A stretch of DNA of 64,000 bases from Candidatus Bacteroides pullicola (lineage in GTDB: Bacteria; Bacteroidota; Bacteroidia; Bacteroidales; Bacteroidaceae). The stretch covers positions 62,001 through 126,000 of the forward strand of contig DXCV01000033.1 in NCBI GenBank assembly GCA_019115825.1. The letters run 5' to 3'. The stretch's first letter is position 1. Each line of letters opens with the position of its first letter. The notes beneath the pieces were generated by a model. The model had not been told where the DNA came from. It ran no database searches and saw nothing but the letters and a program-made list of their open reading frames with translations. Position numbers and translations under genes: made by a program. This document shows, piece by piece, positions 1 through 7,754 of the stretch.

Positions 1-52
1 GGACAAGCTGAATACTACCCTTCGCTTCTTGATGCTATATTGAACATCTACT
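1..52. repeat. Edge copy of the GGTGGCACC 22-bp repeat element (copy A, partial)
   Basis: The first bases match the right-hand end of the elements at 33609-33807 and 44634-44808. Positions 2-23 align with the terminal 22-bp unit at 33749-33770, followed by the shared tail CTTCTTGATGCTATA and the shared end AACATCTACT at 43-52. Only the end of the element is inside the window. It overlaps the murF stop: the TAG read on the minus strand at 48-50 lies inside the repeat terminus. Confidence 0.75.
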
Positions 53-1358
53 TCATGCTTAATGCGTCCGCCACTGTGTTCAGGTGGAGGCCGTTCGACC
101 CCTTTATCAGGATGGTCTTGCCCGTGGGGCGGTGCGTGCGTAGCTCCGCGATGAGGGTCGGGGCATCCGGATAGGTGGGATAGCGGTGGCGGGTGGCGGA
201 AAATTCGGTGCCGACCAATACCACGTCTTCGAAGCCGCAGGACTCCAGATGATCCACTATCTCCTGGTGCAGAGCGAGGCTGTCCGTGCCCAGCTCGCGC
301 ATATCTCCCAATATCAGCATCTTGTGGTCGGCCTGCATCTGGTGGAAGTTGTCGATGGCTGCCCGCATGCTGGTAGGATTGGCGTTGTAGGCGTCTACGA
401 TGAGGACATTATCGGCCGTGCGCACCAGTTGCGAGCGGTTGTTGTGGGGGATGTAGCTCTCTAGGGCTTGGTCAATCAGCTCGGCCGGCACGTGGAAGTA
501 ATGCCCCACGGCGACGGCGGCCAGCACGTTGGGCAGGTTGTATTCCCCGATGAGGTGTGTCTGCACGGAGTGAGCCTCCGTTTCTCCTTCCGCCTTCCAT
601 TGCAGGGCCAGGTAGGGCGAGTTGCCCGTCATCTGTCCGCTGACGTACAAATGGGTTGCTGTGCCGTAGCGCAGCTGCTTCAAGTCGTGCGCCATCTCCT
701 TCAGGTAGGGGTTGTCATCGTGTACGAAGACCGTGGCGCCGCCTTTCTCCCGCAGGAAGTCAAAGAGTTCGCCTTTGGTGCGGATGACGCCTTCGAAGGA
801 GCCGAAGCCCTCCAGGTGTGCCCGGCCCACGTTGGTGATGAGGCCGAAGTCCGGCTCGGCGATATCCACCAGCTCGCGGATGTCGCCGGGATGACTCGCG
901 CCCATCTCGACCACGGCCAGCTGGTGTTCGGGGCGCAGGCCCAGCAGGGTCAGCGGCACGCCGATGTGGTTGTTCAGGTTGCCTTGCGTGTAGTGCAGGC
1001 GGTATTGTCGGGACAGGACGGCGGCGGTCAGTTCCTTGGTGGTGGTCTTTCCGTTGGTGCCGGTAATGCCAAGGATAGGCGTGCCCAATGTTCGGCGGTG
1101 GTGGCGGGCCAAGGCTTGCAGGGCCTTCAGGCAGTCGTCCACGAGGAAGTAGCGCGTGTCGCCCTCGGGCAGGTACTTGGGGTTGTCGATGACGGCGTGG
1201 GTGCAGCCGTCCTTCAAGGCTTGGGCGGCGAAGGCATTGCCGTCGAACGTCTCGCCCCGGAGGGCGATGAACAGGGAACCTGCGGGGCAGCGGCGGCTGT
1301 CGGTGGTGACTTCCGTGCTTTGCAGGAATATCCGGTAGAGGGGGGTGATATCTGTCAT
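48..1358 (-). CDS. murF: UDP-N-acetylmuramoyl-tripeptide--D-alanyl-D-alanine ligase MurF
   Basis: Cytoplasmic Mur ligase that adds D-Ala-D-Ala to the UDP-MurNAc-tripeptide, the last soluble step of peptidoglycan precursor synthesis. The protein has the N-terminal uridine-binding region (TTDSRR, FIALRGETFDGN), the ATP P-loop GITGTNGKTTTKE, the NLNNHIGVPLTLL and VEMGASHPGDI central-domain motifs, and the C-terminal domain with VDAYNANPTSMRAAI. The chosen start gives 436 aa, usual for the family. An in-frame ATG 48 bp upstream (1406) would overlap the rhodanese gene and adds a low-complexity, non-conserved leader. It is last in a minus-strand envelope operon that also carries ddl, the enzyme making its D-Ala-D-Ala substrate. 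The stop codon lies in a dispersed repeat end. Confidence 0.95.
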   Translation of the reverse strand: MTDITPLYRIFLQSTEVTTDSRRCPAGSLFIALRGETFDGNAFAAQALKDGCTHAVIDNPKYLPEGDTRYFLVDDCLKALQALARHHRRTLGTPILGITGTNGKTTTKELTAAVLSRQYRLHYTQGNLNNHIGVPLTLLGLRPEHQLAVVEMGASHPGDIRELVDIAEPDFGLITNVGRAHLEGFGSFEGVIRTKGELFDFLREKGGATVFVHDDNPYLKEMAHDLKQLRYGTATHLYVSGQMTGNSPYLALQWKAEGETEAHSVQTHLIGEYNLPNVLAAVAVGHYFHVPAELIDQALESYIPHNNRSQLVRTADNVLIVDAYNANPTSMRAAIDNFHQMQADHKMLILGDMRELGTDSLALHQEIVDHLESCGFEDVVLVGTEFSATRHRYPTYPDAPTLIAELRTHRPTGKTILIKGSNGLHLNTVADALSMK

Positions 1359-1372
1359 TGTAGTCTGATGTT

Positions 1373-1756
1373 TTATTTTTCCACTTCCATCTCGGCCTTC
1401 TGCCAACCGTTAAAACCGCTGTCCAGTTCGTAGACCTCATAACCGGCTTGGCTGAGAATCTCGGCGGCTTTCTTGCTGCGGCGTCCACTGCGGCAATAGA
1501 GGGCTACGGGCTGGTCTTTCTGCAAAAGGGAATCGGCCATTTGGGCAAACAGGGGGTCGAGGACATTGATGTTCAGACTGCCGGGTATGCGGCCTTCGGT
1601 ATATTCGGCCACGGTGCGCACGTCCAACCGCTGGACATCGGGGGCGGCTATCACATCGGCAAACTCTTCAACGGAGAGGCTCTTGAAATCCGCGCCTTTC
1701 TGCTGGCAGGCACAGAAAGGAAACAACAGGCATAGCAGGGCCACAATCGTTTTCAT
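1373..1756 (-). CDS. Rhodanese-like domain lipoprotein
   Basis: Single rhodanese domain protein of 127 aa from the chosen ATG (an ATG 18 bp upstream at 1774 is also possible). The N-terminus is a lipoprotein signal ending FPFCAC, so it should be exported and lipid-anchored. The active-site loop reads YCRSGRRSKKA with the catalytic Cys, preceded by the typical LDVRTVAEYTEGRIPGSLNI region. Periplasmic single-domain rhodaneses carry sulfane sulfur or act in redox housekeeping. The substrate here cannot be told. It sits between the NigD-like gene and murF. Confidence 0.85.
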   Translation of the reverse strand: MKTIVALLCLLFPFCACQQKGADFKSLSVEEFADVIAAPDVQRLDVRTVAEYTEGRIPGSLNINVLDPLFAQMADSLLQKDQPVALYCRSGRRSKKAAEILSQAGYEVYELDSGFNGWQKAEMEVEK

Positions 1757-1780
1757 CGGGAAAGGGATTCTCATAAGGTA

Positions 1781-2473
1781 TCAATCATTTTCAGGAACAT
1801 ATTCGAAGGAGTAGGTTTCCACTTCATTGTCATAATTGTGCAGGCTGAAGCGGAGGGAAACGGTGCGGGCGCCGTCTGCGGCATATTGTCGCAAAGGCAC
1901 GGAAAGGTAGACGCGCCGGGTGTAATATTGCGGGTCGTCGCCGGCGTCGTGATAGAGCGACAAAGCCACCTCGCGCCAGGCTGTTGCGGCGTCCCACGAC
2001 ACTTCGTCTTCCACAAAATGGAAAGTATGGCTTCCGTCGGCTGTCTTGATTTCCAACACCAGGTTCAGGTAGTCCAAGCCCATCCAGATGCTCAGCACGG
2101 AGGCGGGGTCGGCCTTGACACCCTCTTCAAAGCGGTCTGCCGGTAGGGGCACGGGCGATATGGTGGTCTGCGCCGCGTAAAGCAAAGCGCCCATACGGCC
2201 TTCCTCGTCCGTCTCGCGGGTATAGTTGGCCACGATGCGCAAAGTGGTGTCTGCCGCTTCATGGGGAGCATATACTGTGTTCTGCACGTCATAAAGCGTG
2301 CCGTCATCCGCCAAGACGGTTTCCAGACGCCCGTCCGTACCGCTATGGGCCGTCAGGTAGTCCAAGCGGACATCGGGATAATGGTATTCATCCTCACCGC
2401 AGGCTGTCGCCAACCATAAGATTAACGGCAGGCAGAGCAGAAAGCGCAGGTTATGGACAGACAGCTTCTTCAT
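1781..2473 (-). CDS. NigD-like lipoprotein
   Basis: 230 aa with a lipoprotein signal (LILWLATAC). The mature start EDEYHYPDVRLDYLTAHSG with a following DGRLETVLADDGTLYDV segment is the recognisable NigD N-terminal OB-fold pattern, followed by a beta-rich C-terminal domain. NigD was named from a B. fragilis bacteriocin locus, but most relatives, like this one, stand alone with unknown function. The stop is 1 bp from the start of the acyltransferase frame downstream on the plus coordinate, so it is co-transcribed with it. Confidence 0.8.
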   Translation of the reverse strand: MKKLSVHNLRFLLCLPLILWLATACGEDEYHYPDVRLDYLTAHSGTDGRLETVLADDGTLYDVQNTVYAPHEAADTTLRIVANYTRETDEEGRMGALLYAAQTTISPVPLPADRFEEGVKADPASVLSIWMGLDYLNLVLEIKTADGSHTFHFVEDEVSWDAATAWREVALSLYHDAGDDPQYYTRRVYLSVPLRQYAADGARTVSLRFSLHNYDNEVETYSFEYVPEND

Positions 2474-2474
2474 A

Positions 2475-3614
2475 TTACAAACTCAATTGGTTTCGCAAGG
2501 GGTTGGCATACATCAGCAACAGCTTCTCGCGCAAGAAGTCTTCGTCCTTGCCGGGCAGATCGATGCGCGACAACTGGTGAGCCAGGTAGTCCGTGAAGCG
2601 TTGTTTGTCTTCCAGGGTGTAGTGCGAGACAAAGTGGTTGTTTCCGTCCAGCAGGTCGGCAGCCACGTAGTTGTTGGGATAGAGGCGGTAGTTGGCGAAA
2701 ATGCCGCGGTCCACCAGCTCGGCAGCGCGGACGAAAAGTTCCTGTTTGGGCAGCGAGCGGTCCAAGGCTTCCAACTGCTCGTTGAGGCAGGGGGCGGTGC
2801 AGAAGTGCACGCGGCCTTTGTAGCCCAAGATGCCGGTCTGCATATTCAGCAGGTCGTCGGCTGTGGTCTTCTTGTGGTCGGGGTTGTCCCGCTTCTGTTG
2901 GAATTCCTTGGCCTTGAGGTAGTCGCAGGGGTCGTATTCGTAGGATATGGCCAAGGGGACGATGTTCATCTCCTTCAGGCGGCTGATGATGTCGCCTTCG
3001 CCCGCCATGGCCATCATCTTGAGGATGCTCTCCTGCGTGCGGTCGTTGGAGTCTTTGGCACGGCCTTCGCGCTGGGCTATCCAGATGGACTGATGCTTGT
3101 CGCGGATGGTGTGGTGCATATACCTCGACATACGGGCTGACGACTCCAGCATCTGGCGCATGGTGAGGGCTCGCTGCACGATGAAGGACTTGTTGATGCG
3201 CACCAGCTTCTTGATCCACGGATAGATGAGGAGGTTGTCGCCGATGGCAATCTCCACTGTGTCCTGGCCTTGCTCCACCAGCATCATCGAGAGGAAGCCG
3301 GAGTCGAGCACGATGTCGCGGTGGTTGGACACGTAGGTATAGGCGCCTCCCTTCTCAGGCTGGGCGGAGTTGTCAAAGGTGACGCCTTGCGTGGCCTCAC
3401 GGATGACACGCTTGAGGATGTTATAGCAGATAGCCACCTGAAACTCCTGCTTAGTCTTGCAGGCACGCATCTGGGTGGCCAGCATCTCGAATGGTACGCC
3501 GGGTATGGCTACTTCGGCCACTTGGCGGAAGGCAGGGTCGGCAATCAGTTCCTCGTAGATGGCGGGAAGCTCTTCATCGTAATAAGGGCGGATTTCGTCG
3601 AATTCCTGGTTCAT
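2475..3614 (-). CDS. PlsC/PlsB-like glycerolipid acyltransferase
   Basis: 379-aa predicted acyltransferase. Motif 1 reads SNHRDIVLDSGF, where His and the second Asp are separated by five residues, not the canonical four; an Asp also follows two residues after His. Further family motifs are the FIVQR segment (motif II region), and IWIAQREGRAKDSND (the EGR-type motif III), then VPLAISYEYDPCD. These place it among the large Bacteroidetes proteins annotated as 1-acyl-sn-glycerol-3-phosphate acyltransferase-like. It may work in phospholipid or aminolipid acylation. No transmembrane segment is obvious. It follows ddl in the operon after a short repeat-like spacer. Confidence 0.75.
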   Translation of the reverse strand: MNQEFDEIRPYYDEELPAIYEELIADPAFRQVAEVAIPGVPFEMLATQMRACKTKQEFQVAICYNILKRVIREATQGVTFDNSAQPEKGGAYTYVSNHRDIVLDSGFLSMMLVEQGQDTVEIAIGDNLLIYPWIKKLVRINKSFIVQRALTMRQMLESSARMSRYMHHTIRDKHQSIWIAQREGRAKDSNDRTQESILKMMAMAGEGDIISRLKEMNIVPLAISYEYDPCDYLKAKEFQQKRDNPDHKKTTADDLLNMQTGILGYKGRVHFCTAPCLNEQLEALDRSLPKQELFVRAAELVDRGIFANYRLYPNNYVAADLLDGNNHFVSHYTLEDKQRFTDYLAHQLSRIDLPGKDEDFLREKLLLMYANPLRNQLSL

Positions 3615-3615
3615 G

Positions 3616-3655
3616 ATAAGTGATGGTTAATGGTTAATGATTAATGGTCAATGGT
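3616..3655. repeat. TTAATGGT-type intra-operon spacer repeat
   Basis: The gap between ddl and the acyltransferase gene consists of repeated seven- to eight-base words of the form GGTTAATG, ATTAATGG and TCAATGG. The same kind of sequence fills the gap between folP and cdaA (32617-32661), and a shorter version lies between lrgA and lrgB. It looks like slippage-prone filler. Confidence 0.6.
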
Positions 3656-4626
3656 CAACCATTTTCTATGATGTCGGTCATTACGTCCTTGATGTCCAGT
3701 CCGGCAGCACGTACCTGCTGGGGGATGAAGCTGGTGGCGGTCATGCCGGGCGTGGTGTTTACTTCCAGGAGGTTGATTTTGGAGCCTTCGGTGATGATGT
3801 AATCCACGCGGATGATGCCTCGGGCACCCAGGATGTCGTAGATGGCGGAAGTCAGCTGCTGCACCCGGTCGCGCAGCTCGTCGGGGATGCGGGCCGGAGT
3901 AATCTCGTCCGAATCGCCCTTGTATTTGGCATCGTAGTCAAAATACTCGTGGTGCGACACCACCTCGGTGATGGGGAAGACCACACTGTTCTTGCTGGAC
4001 TTGTAGCAGCCGCAGGTGATTTCCGTGCCGTCCATGAAGGCTTCCACCATGACCTCGGAGGCTTCCTCGAAAGCCTTGGCAATGGCTGGCTGAATCTGCT
4101 CCGGAGTTTTCACCTTGGTCACGCCGAAGCTGGAGCCGCCCAGATTGGGCTTGACGAAGCAGGGCAGACCGATTTTCTGGATGACGTCCTCGTTCGTGAT
4201 GCTTTGCCCGCGACGCAAGAGGAGCGACTCGGCGATGCGCACGCCAAAGCCTTTCAGGTATTGGTTGCACACGAACTTGTCATACGTCATGGACGAGGCC
4301 AGCACGCCGCATCCGGAGTAGGGGAGGTGCAGCATGTCGAAGTAGCCTTGCAGGCGACCGTCTTCGCCGGGCGTGCCGTGGATGATGATGTAAGCATAGT
4401 CGAACGAGGTCTTCTGTCCGTTTGCGGTGAAGCTGAAGTCGTTGCGGTCGATGGGGGCCGTGGTGCCGTCCGGCAACTGGACGTGCCAGTCTGTGCCGTG
4501 CAGCACGACGATATAGGGGTTGTACTTGTCCTTGTCCAGGAACGAATAAATGCCTTGCGCACTGCGCAGGGAAACTTCATACTCGGAGGTGTCGCCTCCA
4601 GCCACGATGGCGATTGTACGTTTCAT
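3655..4626 (-). CDS. ddl: D-alanine--D-alanine ligase
   Basis: 323-aa ATP-grasp ligase that makes the D-Ala-D-Ala dipeptide for MurF. Seen: N-terminal MKRTIAIVAGGDTSEYEVS (the family GG.S.E motif), HGTPGEDGRLQGYFDMLHLPYSG, the ATP-binding CFVKPNLGGSSFGVTKV, EAFMDGTEITCG, and the metal-binding LLEVNTTPGMTATSFIPQ. Length is at the short end for the family but all motifs are present. Its ATG overlaps the stop of the RluD-like gene by 4 bp (ATGA), which indicates translational coupling. Confidence 0.95.
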   Translation of the reverse strand: MKRTIAIVAGGDTSEYEVSLRSAQGIYSFLDKDKYNPYIVVLHGTDWHVQLPDGTTAPIDRNDFSFTANGQKTSFDYAYIIIHGTPGEDGRLQGYFDMLHLPYSGCGVLASSMTYDKFVCNQYLKGFGVRIAESLLLRRGQSITNEDVIQKIGLPCFVKPNLGGSSFGVTKVKTPEQIQPAIAKAFEEASEVMVEAFMDGTEITCGCYKSSKNSVVFPITEVVSHHEYFDYDAKYKGDSDEITPARIPDELRDRVQQLTSAIYDILGARGIIRVDYIITEGSKINLLEVNTTPGMTATSFIPQQVRAAGLDIKDVMTDIIENG

Positions 4627-5714
4627 TCGATGTCTCTGTTACTGATGTAGCTCCGCCATTTGTCTATCAGCGCGGTCATGTCGGGGGGGATGGGACAGGT
4701 GAAGTCCATCTCCTGGCCCGTGACGGGGTGCTTGAAGCCCAGCGTCATGGCGTGCAGGGCCTGCCGCGGACAGATGTCGAAGCAGTTGTTAACGAATTGT
4801 TTGTATTTGGCGAAACGGGTGCCGCGCAGGATTTCGTGGCCCCCGTAGCGTTGGTCGTTGAAGAGGGTGTGTCCGATGTGCTTCATGTGGACACGTATTT
4901 GGTGGGTGCGTCCGGTTTCCAGCACGCACTCCACGAGGGTGACATAGCCCAGCCGCTCCAACACGCGATAGTGGGTGACGGCGTGGCGGCCTTCTCCCTC
5001 GGGCAGGACGGTCATCAGCATGCGGTCCCGCGGGTCGCGGCCGATGTTGGCGATGACGGTGCCTTCGTCTTGCTCCACAATGCCCCACACCAGGGCGCGG
5101 TAGCGGCGGCGGGTGGTCTTCAGCAGAAATTGGTTGCCCAGGGCGGTCTTGGCGTCAGGCGTCTTGGCCACAACGAGGAGACCGGACGTGTCCTTGTCAA
5201 TGCGGTGCACCAGGCCCACGTGCGGGTCGTTGGCATCGTACTTGGGGTTATCCTTCAGGTGCCAGGCAATGGCGTTGACCAGCGTGCCGTGCCAGTTGCC
5301 ATGACCGGGATGCACCACGAGGCCGGCGGGCTTGTTGACCACCAGCACGTCGTCGTCCTCATAGACTATGTCGAGGGGAATGTCTTCGGGGGTAATGTCG
5401 TTCTCGTAGGGCGGACGGTCCATCGAGAGGGTGATGACGTCCAGCGGCTTCACGCGGTAGCTGCACTTCACGGGACGGCCGTTGGCCAGGACAAAGCCGG
5501 CATCGGCGGCCTTCTGGATACGGTTGCGCGAGGCGTTCTGGATGCGGTCGAAGAGGTACTTGTCCACGCGCACCATCTCCTGCCCCTTGTCCACCACCAC
5601 GCGGAAGTGCTCGTAGAGCTGTGCCTCGTCGCCCGACGCGGTAGGCTCCAGGTCATCCAACTCGTCGTCGGTCAGTTCGTCCTGCAGGTCGTCAACCAAT
5701 TCTTCGTTCTTCAT
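4623..5714 (-). CDS. rluD: RluA/RluD-family 23S rRNA pseudouridine synthase
   Basis: 363-aa pseudouridine synthase. An acidic N-terminal extension of about 35 aa precedes an S4 RNA-binding domain (VRVDKYLFDRIQNASRNRIQKAADAG in outline), then the catalytic core with VGLVHRIDKDTSGLLVVAK, which holds the catalytic Asp, and later LETGRTHQIRVHM. RluD modifies helix 69 of 23S rRNA. Paralogues RluA/RluC have other targets, so the exact site is inferred. It lies between the PASTA gene and ddl and overlaps ddl by 4 bp. Confidence 0.88.
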   Translation of the reverse strand: MKNEELVDDLQDELTDDELDDLEPTASGDEAQLYEHFRVVVDKGQEMVRVDKYLFDRIQNASRNRIQKAADAGFVLANGRPVKCSYRVKPLDVITLSMDRPPYENDITPEDIPLDIVYEDDDVLVVNKPAGLVVHPGHGNWHGTLVNAIAWHLKDNPKYDANDPHVGLVHRIDKDTSGLLVVAKTPDAKTALGNQFLLKTTRRRYRALVWGIVEQDEGTVIANIGRDPRDRMLMTVLPEGEGRHAVTHYRVLERLGYVTLVECVLETGRTHQIRVHMKHIGHTLFNDQRYGGHEILRGTRFAKYKQFVNNCFDICPRQALHAMTLGFKHPVTGQEMDFTCPIPPDMTALIDKWRSYISNRDIE

Positions 5715-5743
5715 TCTTCGTCTTCTATATAAATAAGAATAGG

Positions 5744-6394
5744 TCAGAACCAGGACTCATCTGCGGCGCCGGTAGCTTCCACTTCCTGATGCACTCCGAG
5801 GCTGTCCATGCCCAAGGTATCTACCTCAATTTCGGTATGTGAGAGGCCGTCGCCCACCACGATGGTGAGATATGCACCTTGGGGCACCTTCTCCTGTTGT
5901 CCCAATACCCGTCCGTCCATCTTCACACCATAGACCCAATCCTTTTCGCCGGGCACGGTGTCGTTGGGCATCAACTTGAAGCCGGCGGCCAGCAGACGGG
6001 CTTCGGCCTCGCGCAGGGAGCTGTTGTCCGCCACGTCAGGCAGTTCCATCAAGGGGACGTTCTGCGTGTTGACGGTCAGGTAGATGATGCGGCCTTTCTT
6101 GACCTTCTGGTTCATGGGGGGATTATATTCCAGCACGCAGCCTGCGGGCAAGGTCTTGACATAGGTTGAGTCTGTTACTGCTCCTTGCAAGCCTTCAGCT
6201 TCGAGCGCACGCAAGGCTTCCGCCACGGGCTTGTGTTTCACGTCGGGCACAATGACGCCCTCGCCATGGTGTGTATAGGCATCCAGCCACCACAACGTGA
6301 CGAACACCAGGATGATCAGCACCACGGGCATGGCCAAGATGTTCAGCCAGAAGAAGCGGTTGGCACGGAAGGAGAAGAATTCTTTTATCGTCAT
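5744..6394 (-). CDS. Membrane-anchored PASTA-domain protein
   Basis: 216 aa. A short cytoplasmic N-terminus is followed by one membrane helix (FFWLNILAMPVVLIILVFVT) and at least two PASTA repeats: VIVPDVKHKPVAEALRALEA and VPLMELPDVADNSSLREAEA, with a third less clear stretch near the C-terminus. PASTA domains elsewhere bind muropeptides and sit on Ser/Thr kinases or PBPs; here there is no kinase or transpeptidase domain. As the first gene of the murF-ddl operon it probably acts in peptidoglycan sensing or assembly. A -7-like TATCTTTG lies at 6430-6437 on the minus strand. Confidence 0.85.
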   Translation of the reverse strand: MTIKEFFSFRANRFFWLNILAMPVVLIILVFVTLWWLDAYTHHGEGVIVPDVKHKPVAEALRALEAEGLQGAVTDSTYVKTLPAGCVLEYNPPMNQKVKKGRIIYLTVNTQNVPLMELPDVADNSSLREAEARLLAAGFKLMPNDTVPGEKDWVYGVKMDGRVLGQQEKVPQGAYLTIVVGDGLSHTEIEVDTLGMDSLGVHQEVEATGAADESWF

Positions 6395-6493
6395 AATTCG
6401 ATTTGCAATGCGTTCGGTTTATATGGCGGCAAAGATAGCATAAAAAAACGAGATATGGCGCAAGTCGTTGAAATATGATTAAGGGTTAGCGGA

Positions 6494-6670
6494 TTAGATG
6501 CCGGGCAACACTACCGCAAACTCACTGTAACTCTTTCCGTCACTCTGCACCTCCACCCTGCCGCCGTGCGCCCGCACCACCTGCCACACGAAGTTCAATC
6601 CCAAGCCCAAACATTCCTCTCCTATTTTAATATATAAGGTCAGAGGCATGTAAAACCAGAGCCGCCCGGT
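6494..6670 (-). pseudogene. C-terminal fragment of a sensor histidine kinase
   Basis: Reading the minus strand up to the stop at 6494-6496 gives a segment containing IGEECLGLGLNFVWQVVRAHGG followed by VEVQSDGKSYSEFAVVLPGI. This is the G2-box and last beta strands of a HATPase_c kinase domain. No dimerisation domain, His box or N-box lies upstream; the frame runs straight into the rpmH terminator hairpin. An internal ATG at 6647-6649 would give only about 51 aa. It is a remnant of a deleted two-component gene, not a working kinase. Confidence 0.65.
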
Positions 6671-6702
6671 ATCGCAATCTCTGCGATGCCGGGCGGCTCT
6701 GG
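6656..6702 (-). terminator. rpmH intrinsic terminator
   Basis: A near-perfect inverted repeat of about 20 bp per arm (arms CCAGAGCCGCCCGGTATCGC and its complement, one mismatch) with a small loop, followed on the minus strand by TTTTA. It lies 22 bp beyond the rpmH stop, so it fits as that gene's terminator. Confidence 0.85.
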
Positions 6703-6723
6703 TCTGTTCGGGCGGATTTCCGC

Positions 6724-6885
6724 TTACGCCTTCACGCCATTGTACTCGTCAGATACGGTCAGTTTCTTGCGACCTTTGGCGCGACGGGCAGCCAATACAC
6801 GACGGCCATTGGCGGTAGCCATTCTCTCACGGAAACCGTGTTTGTTTCTTCTCTTTCTGTTGGAGGGTTGGAATGTTCTTTTCAT
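6724..6885 (-). CDS. rpmH: 50S ribosomal protein L34
   Basis: 53-aa basic ribosomal protein of the large subunit. The protein begins [18 protein letters not shown] and continues through [23 protein letters not shown], the universal L34 signature, with a short C-terminal extension ([13 protein letters not shown]) as in other Bacteroidales. It has its own promoter (6929-6960) and terminator (6656-6702). It is divergent from efp, so two translation genes share one 210-bp control region. Confidence 0.97.
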   Translation of the reverse strand: MKRTFQPSNRKRRNKHGFRERMATANGRRVLAARRAKGRKKLTVSDEYNGVKA

Positions 6886-6928
6886 TGCTGTATCTTTTTT
6901 ATGTTATTATTCTCTGCAATTCGGGCTG

Positions 6929-6960
6929 CAAAAGTAGGGACTTTCCGCGAAATAACCAAG
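6929..6960 (-). promoter_or_regulatory. Predicted rpmH promoter
   Basis: Minus-strand -7 box TACTTTTG (complement of 6929-6936) and a -33 TTG (complement of 6958-6960), 21 bp apart, matching the Bacteroidetes primary-sigma consensus TTTG-N19-21-TAnnTTTG. Confidence 0.6.
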
Positions 6961-6986
6961 GGGATAACTCATTTTCTCTCAAATCT

Positions 6987-7018
6987 TTTGTGTTTTTTGC
7001 CGAATTGCATTACTTTTG
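6987..7018 (+). promoter_or_regulatory. Predicted efp promoter
   Basis: TTTG at 6987-6990 and TACTTTTG at 7011-7018, spaced 20 bp: a full match to the Bacteroidetes -33/-7 consensus. The efp ATG is 77 bp further downstream. Confidence 0.7.
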
Positions 7019-7095
7019 CAGCCGAAAAGCGGACAAAGTCCATCGTCCGCTCTCCGGGAACGGATAATACTAACATATATAATATAGAATAACGT

Positions 7096-7662
7096 ATGAT
7101 TAATGCTCAAGACATTAAAATCGGAACTGCCATCCGTATGGACGGCAAGCTCTACTTCTGCATCGACTTCCTGCATGTGAAACCCGGTAAAGGCAACACT
7201 TTCATGCGCACCAAGCTGAAAGACGTAGTGAACGGCTACGTGCTGGAGCGTCGCTTCAATATTGGCGAGAAGTTGGAAGACGTACGTGTGGAACGCCGCC
7301 CGCACCAATATCTGTATAAGGAAGGTGAAGACTACATCTTCATGAACCAAGAGACTTTCGAACAAATTCCCATCGGCCACAACCTCATCAACGGTGTGGA
7401 CTTCCTGCTGGAAGGCATGGTGGTGGATGTGGTGTCCGACGCCTCCACGGAGACCGTGCTCTATGCCGAAGTGCCCGTTAAGGTCCAGATGAAGGTGACT
7501 TACACCGAGCCGGGCCTGAAAGGCGACACGGCCACCAACACGCTGAAGCCTGCCACGGTGGAATCCGGCGCTACGGTTCGCGTGCCTCTCTTCATCAACG
7601 AAGGCGAGATGATCGAAATCGACACGCGCGACGGTTCCTACGTTAGCCGCGTGAAGGCATAA
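7096..7662 (+). CDS. efp: Translation elongation factor P
   Basis: 188-aa EF-P, which enters the ribosomal E site and relieves stalling at polyproline. The three domains are visible: KOW-like N-terminal domain (INAQDIKIGTAIRMDGKLYFC, then HVKPGKGNTFMRTKLKDVVNG with the modified-position loop carrying Lys in PGKGN), the central OB domain (YMNQETFEQIPI-type segment), and the C-terminal OB domain ending IDTRDGSYVSRVKA. Length is standard. A strong hairpin terminator follows at 7715-7751. Confidence 0.97.
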   Translation: MINAQDIKIGTAIRMDGKLYFCIDFLHVKPGKGNTFMRTKLKDVVNGYVLERRFNIGEKLEDVRVERRPHQYLYKEGEDYIFMNQETFEQIPIGHNLINGVDFLLEGMVVDVVSDASTETVLYAEVPVKVQMKVTYTEPGLKGDTATNTLKPATVESGATVRVPLFINEGEMIEIDTRDGSYVSRVKA

Positions 7663-7714
7663 CATGAAACCTTAAACATTTGGCATAACAAAAAAGTGAA
7701 AGATTAGACTGTTT

Positions 7715-7751
7715 CCCCGGGTGCGCCGTGAGGCGCGCCCGGGGATTTTTT
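7715..7751 (+). terminator. efp intrinsic terminator
   Basis: 13-bp stem CCCCGGGTGCGCC with complement GGCGCGCCCGGGG (one G-T pair), loop GTGA, followed by ATTTTTTA. It ends within a few bases of the stop of the converging BACON gene, so it may also limit that transcript. Confidence 0.9.
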
Positions 7752-7754
7752 AGG

